From the NCBI RefSeq assembly GCF_001676725.1, contig NZ_CP016172.1, positions 868,001 through 932,000 of the forward strand: a stretch of DNA of 64,000 nucleotides, written 5' to 3'. Every line of letters begins with the position of its first letter. Within the stretch, counting starts at the first letter, position 1. Shown one piece after another: positions 7,802-16,912 of this stretch. Source of the DNA: Bordetella flabilis (GTDB lineage Bacteria > Pseudomonadota > Gammaproteobacteria > Burkholderiales > Burkholderiaceae_B). The notes below the pieces were generated by a model. That model was not told the DNA's origin, ran no database searches, and saw only the letters and a list, made by a program, of their open reading frames with translations. The position numbers and the translations under genes are program-made.

Positions 7802-8911
7802 ATGAAGATTGTCGACGTCACCCTCACGCTGTTCGCCTGGGACGATATTCCGCCCACCAGCTATGCCGCCCACACCGGCAAGTTCGCGGGTTCCAGCAAG
7901 ATCGGCCTGCTGAAGATCGAAACCGACGAGGGCATCAGCGGACACGCCTTCCTGGGCTCCGCCTACTACGGCGGCGACCTGGACGGACCCAACCTCATCA
8001 AGTACCTGAAGCCCATCCTGATGGGGCAGAACCCGCTGGATCGCGAACGCCTGCACCAGGCCCTCTGGCGCCGTGCGCGCACGACCACGGTGCGCACCGT
8101 CGGCGCCTGCGACGTCGCCTTGTGGGACATTTGCGGCAAGGCGGCGGGCATGCCCATCCATCGCCTGCTCGGTTCCTACCGCGATCGGGTCAAGGCCTAC
8201 GCCAGCTCCATGATCCTGGACAGTCCCCAGGCCTATGCGGAAGAGGCCCTGCACTACAAATCGCTCAACTGGGCCGCGTACAAGATCCATCCGCCGCACC
8301 CCTGGCAGGAGGACATCAAGGTTTGCCAGGCCGTGCGCGAAGCGGTCGGCGACGATTACCTGGTCATGCTCGATGCGGCATGGAGCTACCAGTATCCGGA
8401 GGCCGTGCGGGTGGGGCGCGCATTGCAGGACCTGAATTACTACTGGTACGAGGATCCCCTGCACGACGCGGACGTCTACAACTATGTGAAGCTGAAGCAG
8501 CAACTGCATATTCCCGTCATGGCCACCGAGTTCCCGGCGGCGGGGCTGGACTCCTATGCCCCCTGGGTGCTGCAGCAGGCCACCGATTTCCTGCGTGGCG
8601 ACGTGGCCCTGAAGGGCGGCATCACCACCATGATGAAGACCGCGCACCTGGCCGAGTCCTTCCGCATGAATTACGAGGTCCACCATGGCGGGAATTCCCT
8701 GAACAACGTGGCCGGCCTGCACGTCATCATGGCCTTGAAGAACACGGAATTCTTCGAGGTGCTGCTGCCCGATGGCGCCCAGAAGTATGGCCTGGTGCAG
8801 GACATCCAGGCCGACGCGGATGGCTATGTGTACGCCCCGACCGAACCCGGGCTGGGCGCGGAGATCGACTTCGAGCTGATCAAGCGGAAACAGGTGGCGG
8901 TCCTGTCATAG
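7802..8911 (+). CDS. Mandelate racemase/muconate-lactonizing (enolase) superfamily enzyme
   Basis: 369-residue enolase-superfamily enzyme with capping domain (about 1-125) and TIM barrel. Visible active-site residues are Lys161-I-His163 on strand 2, Mg ligands Asp191, Glu217 (WYEDPL) and Glu243 (ATEFP), Asp267, and His294/His295 (VHHGGNSL). The His-Asp dyad and ligand set point to the acid-sugar dehydratase/mandelate racemase subgroup. The second strand-2 base is His rather than the usual Lys, so activity cannot be transferred from mandelate racemase. It is followed after 61 bp by a Bug receptor and divergent from a GntR regulator, which fits a sugar-acid or hydroxy-acid catabolic cassette. 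Confidence 0.92.
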   Translation: MKIVDVTLTLFAWDDIPPTSYAAHTGKFAGSSKIGLLKIETDEGISGHAFLGSAYYGGDLDGPNLIKYLKPILMGQNPLDRERLHQALWRRARTTTVRTVGACDVALWDICGKAAGMPIHRLLGSYRDRVKAYASSMILDSPQAYAEEALHYKSLNWAAYKIHPPHPWQEDIKVCQAVREAVGDDYLVMLDAAWSYQYPEAVRVGRALQDLNYYWYEDPLHDADVYNYVKLKQQLHIPVMATEFPAAGLDSYAPWVLQQATDFLRGDVALKGGITTMMKTAHLAESFRMNYEVHHGGNSLNNVAGLHVIMALKNTEFFEVLLPDGAQKYGLVQDIQADADGYVYAPTEPGLGAEIDFELIKRKQVAVLS

Positions 8912-8972
8912 ACAGGCGGCCGTCCCACCAGGAAAGCAGATAAGGCCGTCAAGGCCCATAAAGGAGGAAGAC

Positions 8973-9941
8973 ATGCGTAGCTTGAAAAATGGCCTTGCGG
9001 CCGCCTGCGCGGCGGTATTGACCCTGTACGCGGGCGGCGCAAGCGCCGCCTACCCGGACCACGCCGTCAACATCGTCGTGCCGTTTTCCGCCGGCGGCAG
9101 CACCGATATCGTGGCGCGTATCCTGGCCCGCGGCTTGACCAAGGCCATGGGCCAGCCCGTCGTCGTCGAGAACAAGCCGGGCGCCAGCGGGAATATCGCC
9201 GGCGACTATGTGGCGCGGTCCGCCCCCGACGGCTATACGCTGTTCATGGGAACGAGCACGTCGATCGCCAACATCGCACTCTTCAAGAAGCTGCCCTTCG
9301 ATATCCTGGCCGACTTCATCCCCGTCTCCCAGATCGCCCACACGCCGCTGGTTTTGGTCGCCAACAACAGCCTCCCGGTCAACGATGTGGCCGGGCTGAT
9401 CAGATTGGCCAAGGAAAAGCCCGGACAGCTCAACTATGGCTCCGGTGGGCCGGGAACGTCCCAGCACCTGGGCGGCGTGATGTTCTCCAGCATGGCGAAG
9501 GTCCAGATGACCCACGTGCCCTACAAAGGCGCCGCGCCGGCCATGTCGGATCTCATCGGCGGGAACATCCAGGTGATGTTCGCGCCGCTGATCGACGCGC
9601 TCGCCTTCATCCGTGGCGGCAAGGTCAAGGCGCTGGGCATCACGACCAGCAAGGCGGCGCCGCAGATTCCGGACGTGCCGCCCATCGCCAAGACCTTGCC
9701 GGGCTTTGAAATCGCCACCTGGAACGCGGTGTTCGTACCGGCCGGGACACCGCCGGCGGTGGTCGATGCGCTGTCGCGCAACATCGTGGAGGTAACCCGC
9801 AGCGCCGAAATGCGTGAATCGATCGAAACCCAGGGGTCGGAAGCGGTGGGCAGCACGCCCCAGGAATTCAAGGCATTCCTGGACCGGGAGGTGGTGTTGT
9901 GGAAAGGGCTGGTGCAGTCTTCCGGCGCGTCGGCGGACTGA
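8973..9941 (+). CDS. Bug/TctC-type solute receptor
   Basis: 322-residue TTT receptor. Signal peptide of about 25 residues ending in GGASAA, then YPDHAVNIVVPFSAGGSTDI, VVENKPGASGNIA, THVPYKGAAPAMSDLIGG and the C-terminal FVPAGTPPAVVD segment. An exceptionally good Shine-Dalgarno, AAAGGAGG, precedes the ATG. It is in the same direction as the enolase-superfamily enzyme 61 bp upstream, so it probably binds that enzyme's acid-sugar-like substrate. Membrane subunits are not encoded nearby. Confidence 0.95.
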   Translation: MRSLKNGLAAACAAVLTLYAGGASAAYPDHAVNIVVPFSAGGSTDIVARILARGLTKAMGQPVVVENKPGASGNIAGDYVARSAPDGYTLFMGTSTSIANIALFKKLPFDILADFIPVSQIAHTPLVLVANNSLPVNDVAGLIRLAKEKPGQLNYGSGGPGTSQHLGGVMFSSMAKVQMTHVPYKGAAPAMSDLIGGNIQVMFAPLIDALAFIRGGKVKALGITTSKAAPQIPDVPPIAKTLPGFEIATWNAVFVPAGTPPAVVDALSRNIVEVTRSAEMRESIETQGSEAVGSTPQEFKAFLDREVVLWKGLVQSSGASAD

Positions 9942-9979
9942 GGCTTGAGCAATCCGGGCGGGCATGGCAGCATACGGCG

Positions 9980-10435
9980 ATGCCCGCCTCCCCGCCCGAT
10001 ACTTCCCTGCGCGACCTGGCGCGCCTGCGCCGCGTGCGCGACCGCATCGACCGCGACTACGCCCAGGCGCTGAATGTCGAGGCGCTCGCCCAGGGTATCC
10101 ATATGTCGGCGGGACACCTCAGCCGGCAGTTCCGCCTGGCCTATGGGGAGTCGGTCTATTCATACCTGATGACTCGCCGCATCGAACGGGCGATGGCCTT
10201 GTTGCGCCGGGGCGACCTGAGCGTTACCCAGGTTTGCCTGGAGGTCGGCTGCGCGTCGCTGGGCACCTTCAGTACGCGGTTCACCGAACTGGTCGGCGTG
10301 CCGCCCCGTGTCTACCGGCGCGATTACGCGGGCGAGGCGGAAGGTATTCCGTCCTGCATCGCCAGGCAGGTGACGCGGCGCATCCGCAATCAGCCGGTCA
10401 GGAATCGAGAAGCGCTCGAAACGGCTGGCGCTTAG
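9980..10435 (+). CDS. Small AraC-type HTH regulator
   Basis: 151 residues consisting almost entirely of the double-HTH AraC DNA-binding domain (about 15-105): LNVEALAQGIHMSAGHLSRQF and VTQVCLEVGCASLGTFSTRF followed by GVPPRVYR. No ligand-binding N-terminal domain is present. ATG 9980 is favoured over an upstream in-frame ATG that would overlap the Bug gene. It is followed 74 bp later by a VOC-family gene; AraC-VOC pairs of this size are common, and the regulator probably controls the VOC gene. Confidence 0.9.
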   Translation: MPASPPDTSLRDLARLRRVRDRIDRDYAQALNVEALAQGIHMSAGHLSRQFRLAYGESVYSYLMTRRIERAMALLRRGDLSVTQVCLEVGCASLGTFSTRFTELVGVPPRVYRRDYAGEAEGIPSCIARQVTRRIRNQPVRNREALETAGA

Positions 10436-10509
10436 ACTGTCTTCCTGGTTCCAGGCCAGGGCCGCGACAACCGCGGTCCGCGCCGCTCAACACACCATGG
10501 AGACCCGTC

Positions 10510-10920
10510 ATGGGCGTCACGATCCATTCGACTTTCCTGCCTCACACCGATCCGGAGGTTTCGCTGGCCTTCTATCGCGACGCGCTGGACTTCGAGGTCC
10601 GCAAGGACGTCGCCTACGCGGACTATCGCTGGATCACCGTCGGGCCCAGGGGCCAGGCCGGCACATCCATCGTCCTGTATCCGCCCAACGCCACGCCCGG
10701 CCTGACCGACCAGGAGAAGCGCAGCATCGCCGAGATGATGGCCAAGGGCACTTTCGCGACGCTGCTGCTGGGCGCGACAGACCTGGACGCCACCTTCCGC
10801 CGCCTGCGGGAACGGAATGCCGAAATCGTCCAGGAGCCGACCGACCAGCCCTACGGCGTGCGCGATCTCGGCGTGCGGGACCCGGCCGGGAACATGATCC
10901 GGATCCAGCAACTGGACTGA
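10510..10920 (+). CDS. VOC-family (glyoxalase/bleomycin-resistance-like) protein
   Basis: 136 residues with two beta-alpha-beta-beta-beta modules: VTIHSTFLPHTDPEVSLAFYRDALDFEV at the start and YGVRDLGVRDPAGNMIRIQQ at the end. It belongs to the vicinal-oxygen-chelate superfamily, which covers dioxygenases, glyoxalases and antibiotic-binding proteins; sequence alone does not choose among these. It lies just downstream of the small AraC regulator, transcribed in the same direction, and converges with the carotenoid oxygenase gene. Confidence 0.88.
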   Translation: MGVTIHSTFLPHTDPEVSLAFYRDALDFEVRKDVAYADYRWITVGPRGQAGTSIVLYPPNATPGLTDQEKRSIAEMMAKGTFATLLLGATDLDATFRRLRERNAEIVQEPTDQPYGVRDLGVRDPAGNMIRIQQLD

Positions 10921-10953
10921 AATCGACGGACCGGCTGTCGTGCCGGATTCGCT

Positions 10954-12294
10954 TCAGTCGGCAATCCAGGAGCCGTGCAATCCGGCGGGTACGCGGCGCG
11001 GCAACGCGATGGTGGCGACCGGCTCTCCCGAAAGGTTGCGCGCATCCAGGATAAGAAACAGGCCGGTCTCGCTGCCGGCGTCGTGCACGAAGGTCAGGAT
11101 ATATCCGTCCTCCTCGCGGCTGCCTTGCGGATCGGCCGCGAACACCGGTTCGCATGCGGTCATGCCGGGTGCGAACCGGTGCACGACCTTCTGCCCCGAC
11201 GCCAGGTCATAGCGGGCGATGGCCTCGAAGGCGCCGGGCTGGGCGGGCTGCTGGGGATAGGGATCGCGCAGGCCCACGTAGCCATAGCGGGCGTTGCGGC
11301 CCAGATACGCATCGTTGATCCGCCCGAACTCGCAAGGCCGGTCGTCCAGCACGCGGTCTTCCACGCGCCCCTGGTCGATATGGACGGTCAAGCGATGCAG
11401 TTCCAGGCGCTTGGCGGGGGCGCCCAGGGAAAACGACTCGTACCACGGCAGCACGAGTTCGATGCGGCCGTCTTCTTCATATGCGTTCACGATATGCCAA
11501 TTGAAGAACGGCGGGGCCGATATCCATTTCACCTGCGACGCCTCATGGGCGTCGCGGGGTATCAGCGCGACCCGGGCGCCGCGTCCGGGTTGCCAACTGG
11601 CGGGCGGGCCCTTGCCGGAGAAGTCGAACACGAAGGGACCCAGTATGGCGACGACGTAGCGTTGCGTGATGGCGATGTCGTGCACCATGGCCGGCCACGG
11701 CGCCGGAAAGGCGACGCGGCGGTCCAGGGTACCGTTACGGCAGGCGCGCAGATAGTGCAGCATGCCGGTGTCGAGGTCGTACTGCACCGATAACAGCTCG
11801 CCGGTGACCGGATCGGCCTTGGGATGGGCCGACATCACGTCCGGCAGCGCCCCCTGATAGTCGTACCGGCCCACTGTGGCCAGTTCGCGGTCCATTTCGT
11901 AGGGCGCGCCGCCCTCGTACAGGGCGAGATAGCGCCCGCCATGGTGGACGATGTTCGTGTTGGCCAGGTTGGCATGCGGCGGCGCCGAAAACGTCGAATT
12001 GAACAGGCGGCGGCCCGCTGCCCGCTCCCGGGCCAGTTCGTCGGTGAGGACCCAGCGGTTGCGGTAGCGCGCCGCGCCGTTGTCGAGGTAGACGGCATGG
12101 ACCATGCCGGTGCCATCGAAGGGGTAGGCATAGTGCGGGTCCGGCTCGAACTGCGGGTTGGGTCCATTGCGCATGAAGACGCCGTCGAGGCCGTCGGGAA
12201 TCTTCCCGCGCACCCGCAGGTCCACGTCATTGCGCTCGTCGAACACGGGCTGGTAGGCCCCTGTCAGGAAAGGATTAGGGCTGGTCCATTGCAT
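10954..12294 (-). CDS. Carotenoid oxygenase family (apocarotenoid/stilbene-cleaving) enzyme
   Basis: 446-residue seven-bladed propeller Fe(II) dioxygenase of the carotenoid/lignostilbene cleavage family. The four iron-binding His are visible: His157 (SAHPK), His205 (MVHDIAIT), His267 (NWHIVNAYEE) and His440 (GLHGSWIAD at the extreme C-terminus). The N-terminal MRNGPNPQFEP and YPFDGTGMVHAV blocks are family hallmarks. In a non-photosynthetic soil-type proteobacterium the likely substrates are lignin-derived stilbenes or plant apocarotenoids. Its start lies inside the 3' end of the upstream gene (20-bp overlap), so translation is probably coupled. Confidence 0.93.
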   Translation of the reverse strand: MQWTSPNPFLTGAYQPVFDERNDVDLRVRGKIPDGLDGVFMRNGPNPQFEPDPHYAYPFDGTGMVHAVYLDNGAARYRNRWVLTDELARERAAGRRLFNSTFSAPPHANLANTNIVHHGGRYLALYEGGAPYEMDRELATVGRYDYQGALPDVMSAHPKADPVTGELLSVQYDLDTGMLHYLRACRNGTLDRRVAFPAPWPAMVHDIAITQRYVVAILGPFVFDFSGKGPPASWQPGRGARVALIPRDAHEASQVKWISAPPFFNWHIVNAYEEDGRIELVLPWYESFSLGAPAKRLELHRLTVHIDQGRVEDRVLDDRPCEFGRINDAYLGRNARYGYVGLRDPYPQQPAQPGAFEAIARYDLASGQKVVHRFAPGMTACEPVFAADPQGSREEDGYILTFVHDAGSETGLFLILDARNLSGEPVATIALPRRVPAGLHGSWIAD

Positions 12295-13750
12295 CGTCGT
12301 TCCTCCGAGGGCTCAGGTCCGCAAGTTGCCGGCCGCCGTCCTGGCGCGCATGATCCGCCGGCCCGTCCGCCGCTTGCGCCGTGCCGCCGACCGCGGCCAG
12401 CAAGTCGTCCGTGTGGACCATCAATTCACGTACCCGGTACAGCCTCGGATACTGGTCAAGCACCGCCCGCCAACGTGGCGACTGCAGCAACCGATGCCAG
12501 ACCGGCTCCAGGTTCGCGGCTCCCGCTGGTTGTTTCCGCGCGAGGGCCGCGGCGAATTCCAGGCTGGCGTCCGCGGATAGGAGTTGCATCCGGCTGGCGG
12601 CGCCGAGCAGGCGAGGGGGCGTCTCCGCGGGCGCGTCGCAGCAGTAAAGAATCGTTCCAGCCAGGCCGGCCGGGTCCATCGGCAGCGCAGCCAGCGATGC
12701 GCCGTTCAGGTTTATTACCCCTTGTCGCGTCTCGAACGGATAGACGGCGGTTTCGTCCGCCTGCGCAAGCAACCGCAGTCCGCGCAGCAGGCGCGGAAGG
12801 TCGGTTGTCGCGGCGTCCACGGATGCCTTGGCTTCGACCAGCAGGCACACGTCCCAGCCCGTGGCGGCATCGCGGGCTGTGGGCCGTCTTAGCAGGACAA
12901 CGTCCCACTCCGTCTTGGCGCGGTCCGGGTCGGCGGGTATCGAAGGCGGTACGCGCATCGACGTGACGACCCGGTATGAGGCTTGGCGCCCGTCCACCTC
13001 GTCGAGCCGGCGGGCCAGGGCTTCGAGCGCCCGTGTCGCGGCAGCTTCCACGGCGACGCCGCGCCGCTGCGAGGCCATGCCCTGCGCCGCTGCCGCACGG
13101 CTGCCGGAGCGGGGTCCATGCCGTTCCCATAGGCTCAGGTACTGATGCACGGCGTCATCCGACGCCAGCGCCTGCAGACGCCGCAGGCGTTCCAATGCGG
13201 GGCTGCCTAGCAGCCGGTTGACGGCCGGTCCCAGGGGCGATTCGTCCGCCATCCCCGGAACGCGCAGGAAACGCTGCGCGGCCTCGTGCACGCTCGACCA
13301 CGCGTCCCGGGCGCCGGCCGCATGCAGTTGCGCCAGTATGTCCCGCCGTGGACCAGGGGCGGTCCGCTGCTGCTTCGCCGGATGGGCCATCGCGTTGATG
13401 GCCGCGCGAACCGTACGGCGATCCTGGCCGGCGTGCGCGGAAAGCGATGCGTATTCCCGCACCGTGGGGACCCGGTGCCGAAGCGCCATGGCCTTGAACG
13501 CCTGGTCTCCGGATTCCTCGCGCAGCGCCTCATGGATCAGGCGCGCCAGCGCTTCCGTGAAATCCCGCTTCAGAGCCGTTGCCGGCACTTCACCGCGTTC
13601 CGTGGTCCGGCGCGCCTGGTCGATGGCCAGTGCGAGCGCCGTCGCGGCATTGCCGGTTTGCAGGTCCGCACATTCCCGGGGCAGCGGCGCCAGGCGATAG
13701 CGGCGCGCAACCCGGCGCAGGATATCGTCCACCAAGGGGTGCGATGACAT
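12275..13750 (-). CDS. Uncharacterised protein with a PD-(D/E)XK nuclease-like core
   Basis: 491 residues, no clear family match. The N-terminal half is alpha-helical and Arg/Ala-rich. The middle holds a pattern typical of the restriction-endonuclease fold: Glu235 in a helix (GVAVEAAATRAL), Asp283 (TEWDVVLL) and Glu306-A-Lys308 (LLVEAKAS). The D-(X)n-ExK spacing and hydrophobic strands fit a PD-(D/E)XK active site; nuclease activity is an inference. The C-terminal tail is Asp/Arg-rich and overlaps the start of the carotenoid oxygenase gene by 20 bp, implying one transcript, although a functional link is not obvious. Confidence 0.72.
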   Translation of the reverse strand: MSSHPLVDDILRRVARRYRLAPLPRECADLQTGNAATALALAIDQARRTTERGEVPATALKRDFTEALARLIHEALREESGDQAFKAMALRHRVPTVREYASLSAHAGQDRRTVRAAINAMAHPAKQQRTAPGPRRDILAQLHAAGARDAWSSVHEAAQRFLRVPGMADESPLGPAVNRLLGSPALERLRRLQALASDDAVHQYLSLWERHGPRSGSRAAAAQGMASQRRGVAVEAAATRALEALARRLDEVDGRQASYRVVTSMRVPPSIPADPDRAKTEWDVVLLRRPTARDAATGWDVCLLVEAKASVDAATTDLPRLLRGLRLLAQADETAVYPFETRQGVINLNGASLAALPMDPAGLAGTILYCCDAPAETPPRLLGAASRMQLLSADASLEFAAALARKQPAGAANLEPVWHRLLQSPRWRAVLDQYPRLYRVRELMVHTDDLLAAVGGTAQAADGPADHARQDGGRQLADLSPRRNDDAMDQP

Positions 13751-13837
13751 AAGGCTTCCGGCTGAAGCACACCGTATGCGGCTCCGCGCGACGCAACCGA
13801 AGCGGGCCGATGCAGCGGTCCTCGCTGCGGCAAGGTG

Positions 13838-14317
13838 TCAGCCGCGCCGCGCCGCTTCGATCGCCGCGATGTCGATCTTGGTCATCTTCATCATGGCTTC
13901 GAAGGCGCGCTTGGCCGCCGCCTGGTCGGGATCGGTAACCGCGGCCGTCAGGACGCGGGGCGTGATCTGCCACGAGATCCCCCATTTGTCCTGGCACCAG
14001 CCGCATACGTTCGCGCGTCCGCCGTTCTCGATGATCGCGTTCCACAAGCGGTCGGTTTCGGCCTGGTCGTCGGTAGCGACCTGGAAGGAGAACGCCTCGT
14101 TGTGCTTGATCCCGGGCCCGCCGTTCAAGCCCAGGCAGGGAATGCCCATCACCGTGAATTCGACCGTCAGAACATCGCCTTGCTTGCCGGCCGGATAATC
14201 GCCGGGGGCGTGATGAACGGCCTTGACCGCGCTGTCCGGAAAGGTCGCGGCGTAGAAGTTCGCCGCGTCCAGCGCGGTGCCGTCGTACCAGAGACAGATT
14301 GTGTTCTTGCTGACCAT
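13838..14317 (-). CDS. PhnB-like VOC-family protein
   Basis: 159 residues of the PhnB/3-demethylubiquinone-methyltransferase-like VOC branch. Landmarks are TICLWYDGTALDAANFYAATFPDS near the start, the GIPCLGLNGGPGIKHNEAFSF strand pair, and CGWCQDKWGISWQITPRVL. ATG 14317 follows CCAGGAGAACGAAC, a strong RBS, and excludes the longer GC-rich upstream extension. Proteins of this branch are small homodimers without an established enzymatic role. It lies 145 bp downstream of a flavin monooxygenase gene on the same strand, possibly co-transcribed. Confidence 0.9.
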   Translation of the reverse strand: MVSKNTICLWYDGTALDAANFYAATFPDSAVKAVHHAPGDYPAGKQGDVLTVEFTVMGIPCLGLNGGPGIKHNEAFSFQVATDDQAETDRLWNAIIENGGRANVCGWCQDKWGISWQITPRVLTAAVTDPDQAAAKRAFEAMMKMTKIDIAAIEAARRG

Positions 14318-14462
14318 GTTCGTTCTCCTGGGTTGAGAGAGCTGGGTGCATCCCGGTTGAATCGTATCCGCAAACGGGTTCGGACTGACGGCGGCAATGG
14401 ATGCGGCGCAGCGCGTCGCGCCCCGGGGCGCGACGCGCTGGAGTCCGCGCCGCGATGCGGCG

Positions 14463-16046
14463 TCAGGCGGCGGGGCCTTGCGCCCGCAGCCGGCCGATGT
14501 AGCCGGACAAGGCCTGCGCATGGCCTTGTTCGGCGCGCAGGCCGACATGGCCATCCGGGCGGACGACCACCAGCACGATATTCGTGACGCCCAGGCTATC
14601 GGCCGCCGCGGGCTCCAGGTAGGCATCCGCGTCCGGCACGCTCAAGTTTGCCGTGACGGCGATCATGCGCTCGATCAGGTGCCCGTCGGCAAGCGCCGCC
14701 ATGTCGCGGCGCATCCGCGCCAATTCCGGCGGCGACGTCGATGCATCGCCGATCAGCAGGGCCGTATGCCCCGGGCGATGCGTGTACCGGTGCAGCCGGT
14801 CCGCGCCGCCGTCGGCGCGGCGTACGTCGATCTGGTCAGGCAGCCGGGCGCCGGGCCAGAGCGCGGTGTGCACGTCGCCCATCACCAGGGGCGAGCCGGC
14901 GTAGTCGACGTCCAGCTCGGCTTCCGCCACCGCCTCGTGGTGCCGCTGGGCGGAATCCGAGAAAGCCGCGCGTATCGCTGCGTCGCGCTGCCGCCGTTCT
15001 TCGGCGGTGCGTATCAATTGCATGGCTTCGGCGGCGTCGCCCTCGGCCATCACCATGTCGGCCACGGGACGCCGTTCGGCGTGATAGCTGTCGAGCAGCG
15101 CATCCGGGCAATGTGCGTGGCATACCAGGGCCAGTTTCCAGCCGAGGTTGTATGCGTCCTGCAAGCCGCTGTTCATGCCGTGGCCTTGCGCGGGGCTGCA
15201 GGTATGCGCGGCGTCCCCGGCCAGCAGGACGCGGCCCGCGCGGAAGCGCTGCGCCACTTTGGTATGGCAATGGAACCGGGTCGGATGGGAGATGTCGTCG
15301 AAGCTGGCGTGGGGCAGATAGCGCTGCAAGGTGGAAAGCGCGTCCGCGATCAGGTCGGAGTCGCTGGCGCTCGGCCTCAGGTACACCCGCCAGCGCTTGT
15401 CCGGCAATGCGGTGAGGATGACCGGTATCTCGTCGAGATAGGCGTAATTCGCTTCGAAAGGTTCGGGCCAGTCGCGTATGGCCGCGTCGAACACCGCCCA
15501 GGGCTGGCTGATATCGTGGCCATCCTGCTCGATGCCGGCCAGGGCGCGGACGGTGCTGTGGTGACCGTCGCACCCTACCACCCAGCGGGCGCGAATCTGC
15601 GACTCGACATCGTGGTGTCGTACGGTGGCCTGCATGCCGTCGCCGCTTTCTTCAAGCCCGATAAGCGTGGTGGCCCGTGTCACTTCGCCGCCGTGGCTGG
15701 CAAGGTAATCGGTCAGTATGGCTTCCGTGACCTCTTCCGATATGCCGATATTGAACGGATAGCGGCTTCCGCATAGCGCCAGGTCGATTTCCCCGAGAAC
15801 TGCGCCGCCGGCATGGATGCGGGCGCGTCGCTGTTTGACGCCTGCCGCGAGTAGCGGCTCCGAAAGCCCCAGGGCGTCCAGGATTTCCAGCGATCGAGGA
15901 TGCACCACCGTTGCGCGGTCCCACTCCATGGGTTGTTCATGCGCGTCGATAAGCAGGCAATCCACGCCGCGCCGTTGCAATTCGGCCGCCATGAGCAGGC
16001 CCGTAGGTCCCGCACCCACCACAAGGACGTCTGTCGCGATCACCAT
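14463..16046 (-). CDS. FAD-dependent aromatic-ring monooxygenase (PheA/TfdB type)
   Basis: 527-residue group A flavoprotein hydroxylase. It has the dinucleotide fold GAGPTG (11-16), the DG motif GCDGHHSTVRA (158-168), and the FAD-ribityl GD motif LLAGDAAHTCSPAQGHGMNSG (about 275-294). The C-terminal 150 residues form the thioredoxin-like domain of the phenol hydroxylase branch, ending VLVVVRPDGHVGLRAE. It would use NAD(P)H and O2 to hydroxylate a phenolic or polyketide-like substrate; which one is not readable. It has no obvious partner genes other than the PhnB-like gene downstream. The divergent region upstream leads to the TetR-regulated cupin gene. Confidence 0.93.
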   Translation of the reverse strand: MVIATDVLVVGAGPTGLLMAAELQRRGVDCLLIDAHEQPMEWDRATVVHPRSLEILDALGLSEPLLAAGVKQRRARIHAGGAVLGEIDLALCGSRYPFNIGISEEVTEAILTDYLASHGGEVTRATTLIGLEESGDGMQATVRHHDVESQIRARWVVGCDGHHSTVRALAGIEQDGHDISQPWAVFDAAIRDWPEPFEANYAYLDEIPVILTALPDKRWRVYLRPSASDSDLIADALSTLQRYLPHASFDDISHPTRFHCHTKVAQRFRAGRVLLAGDAAHTCSPAQGHGMNSGLQDAYNLGWKLALVCHAHCPDALLDSYHAERRPVADMVMAEGDAAEAMQLIRTAEERRQRDAAIRAAFSDSAQRHHEAVAEAELDVDYAGSPLVMGDVHTALWPGARLPDQIDVRRADGGADRLHRYTHRPGHTALLIGDASTSPPELARMRRDMAALADGHLIERMIAVTANLSVPDADAYLEPAAADSLGVTNIVLVVVRPDGHVGLRAEQGHAQALSGYIGRLRAQGPAA

Positions 16047-16375
16047 ATCTGGTTTGCCCGGCTGTTGGACCCATGCCGTTATACGCGCAGCCGGGCGACG
16101 CAGCTAGGGCGGTTTTCCCCATCACCTAAATGGCTAGCGAGAGCCGGACGGGCCAGCGTCCAGTGAAGATGCCCTACCTGTCCAGGCAGTCTATTTCCAT
16201 CAGGATTGACAAGCTGGTCATCAGGCAAATCTAGGGAATTTCCCTTAGCAATCTCTAATATTCTTCCCGGCCGTGGTTCCGTAGTAATTGACTATTTAGT
16301 CAAGTTTTATTAATCTGGACTCCATGCCGGAACCGCTGAGCGACGTACCGGAAACTACACTTTGGAGTGCATGTA
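16047..16375. other. Intergenic region with the cupin promoter
   Basis: 329 bp between the monooxygenase and cupin genes. The stretch is clearly AT-richer than the surroundings from about 16190 onward. It holds the TetR-type operator and promoter at 16288-16316 and the GGAG ribosome-binding site at 16364-16367. No short ORF with support was found. Confidence 0.7.
16288..16316 (+). promoter_or_regulatory. Site 1 of the TTRACY-N4-RGTYAA regulon: promoter of the cupin-tetR unit
   Basis: TTGACTATTTAGTCAA (16288-16303) is a palindrome with perfect 7-bp arms. Its left half is also a -35 box (TTGACT), followed after exactly 17 bp by the -10 TAATCT at 16311-16316. An operator covering the -35 fits repression by steric block. 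The sequence is shared with four other sites in this island. Confidence 0.72.
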
Positions 16376-16912
16376 ATGGCTATCGCCCGTCATCCGCGGC
16401 CCCCCGAACTGGCCAATGCCACGTTGGAAGAGATCGAACAGAAGTACATCGCACGGTTCTCCAACCGCGTGCCGGACTGGAATGCTTTCGAGGATGCCAA
16501 GATCGAAGGTTTCAAGCGCGCCCAGCACCGGTTCATTGGTGCCGGCGGTTCGGGCAAGGTGGGCGACACCGCCGTCATCCCGGCACGTGGTTTCACGCTG
16601 AGCATCATGTACGTCAACCCGGGCCAGGGGAACGCAGCGCACACGCATGAAGTCGAGGAAGTCTTCTTCGTGTTGAAGGGTTTCCTGGACGTATTCATCC
16701 AGGACGAAGGCGGTGAACCGCGCTGGACGCGGCTGGGGCCGTGGGAATGCATCGCCTGCCCGCCGGGGGTCATCCATGGCTACGAAAACCGCAGCCTTGA
16801 ACCCGTGTATTTTCAAGTAATGCTGGGACGCGCCAAGCCCGAAACCATGGGCTACGCCGACGAGGACCTTTACAAGCGCCGTTCTGCCCATCTGGACGCC
16901 AAGCACCTGTAG
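16376..16912 (+). CDS. Cupin-domain protein, putative metal-dependent dioxygenase or isomerase
   Basis: 178-residue single-cupin protein. The metal-binding pattern is His89-T-His91-EVE-Glu95 in motif 1 (AAHTHEVEEVFFVLKG) and His134 in motif 2 (CPPGVIHGYENRS), so the site is intact. An N-terminal helical region of about 55 residues precedes the barrel. ATG 16376 is chosen because GGAG lies 8 bp upstream; an in-frame GTG at 16367 overlaps that RBS. First gene after operator site 1 and 119 bp upstream of the tetR gene on the same strand. The context suggests it acts on an intermediate of the pathway encoded at 17.8-29.8 kb; the reaction is unknown. Confidence 0.88.
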   Translation: MAIARHPRPPELANATLEEIEQKYIARFSNRVPDWNAFEDAKIEGFKRAQHRFIGAGGSGKVGDTAVIPARGFTLSIMYVNPGQGNAAHTHEVEEVFFVLKGFLDVFIQDEGGEPRWTRLGPWECIACPPGVIHGYENRSLEPVYFQVMLGRAKPETMGYADEDLYKRRSAHLDAKHL

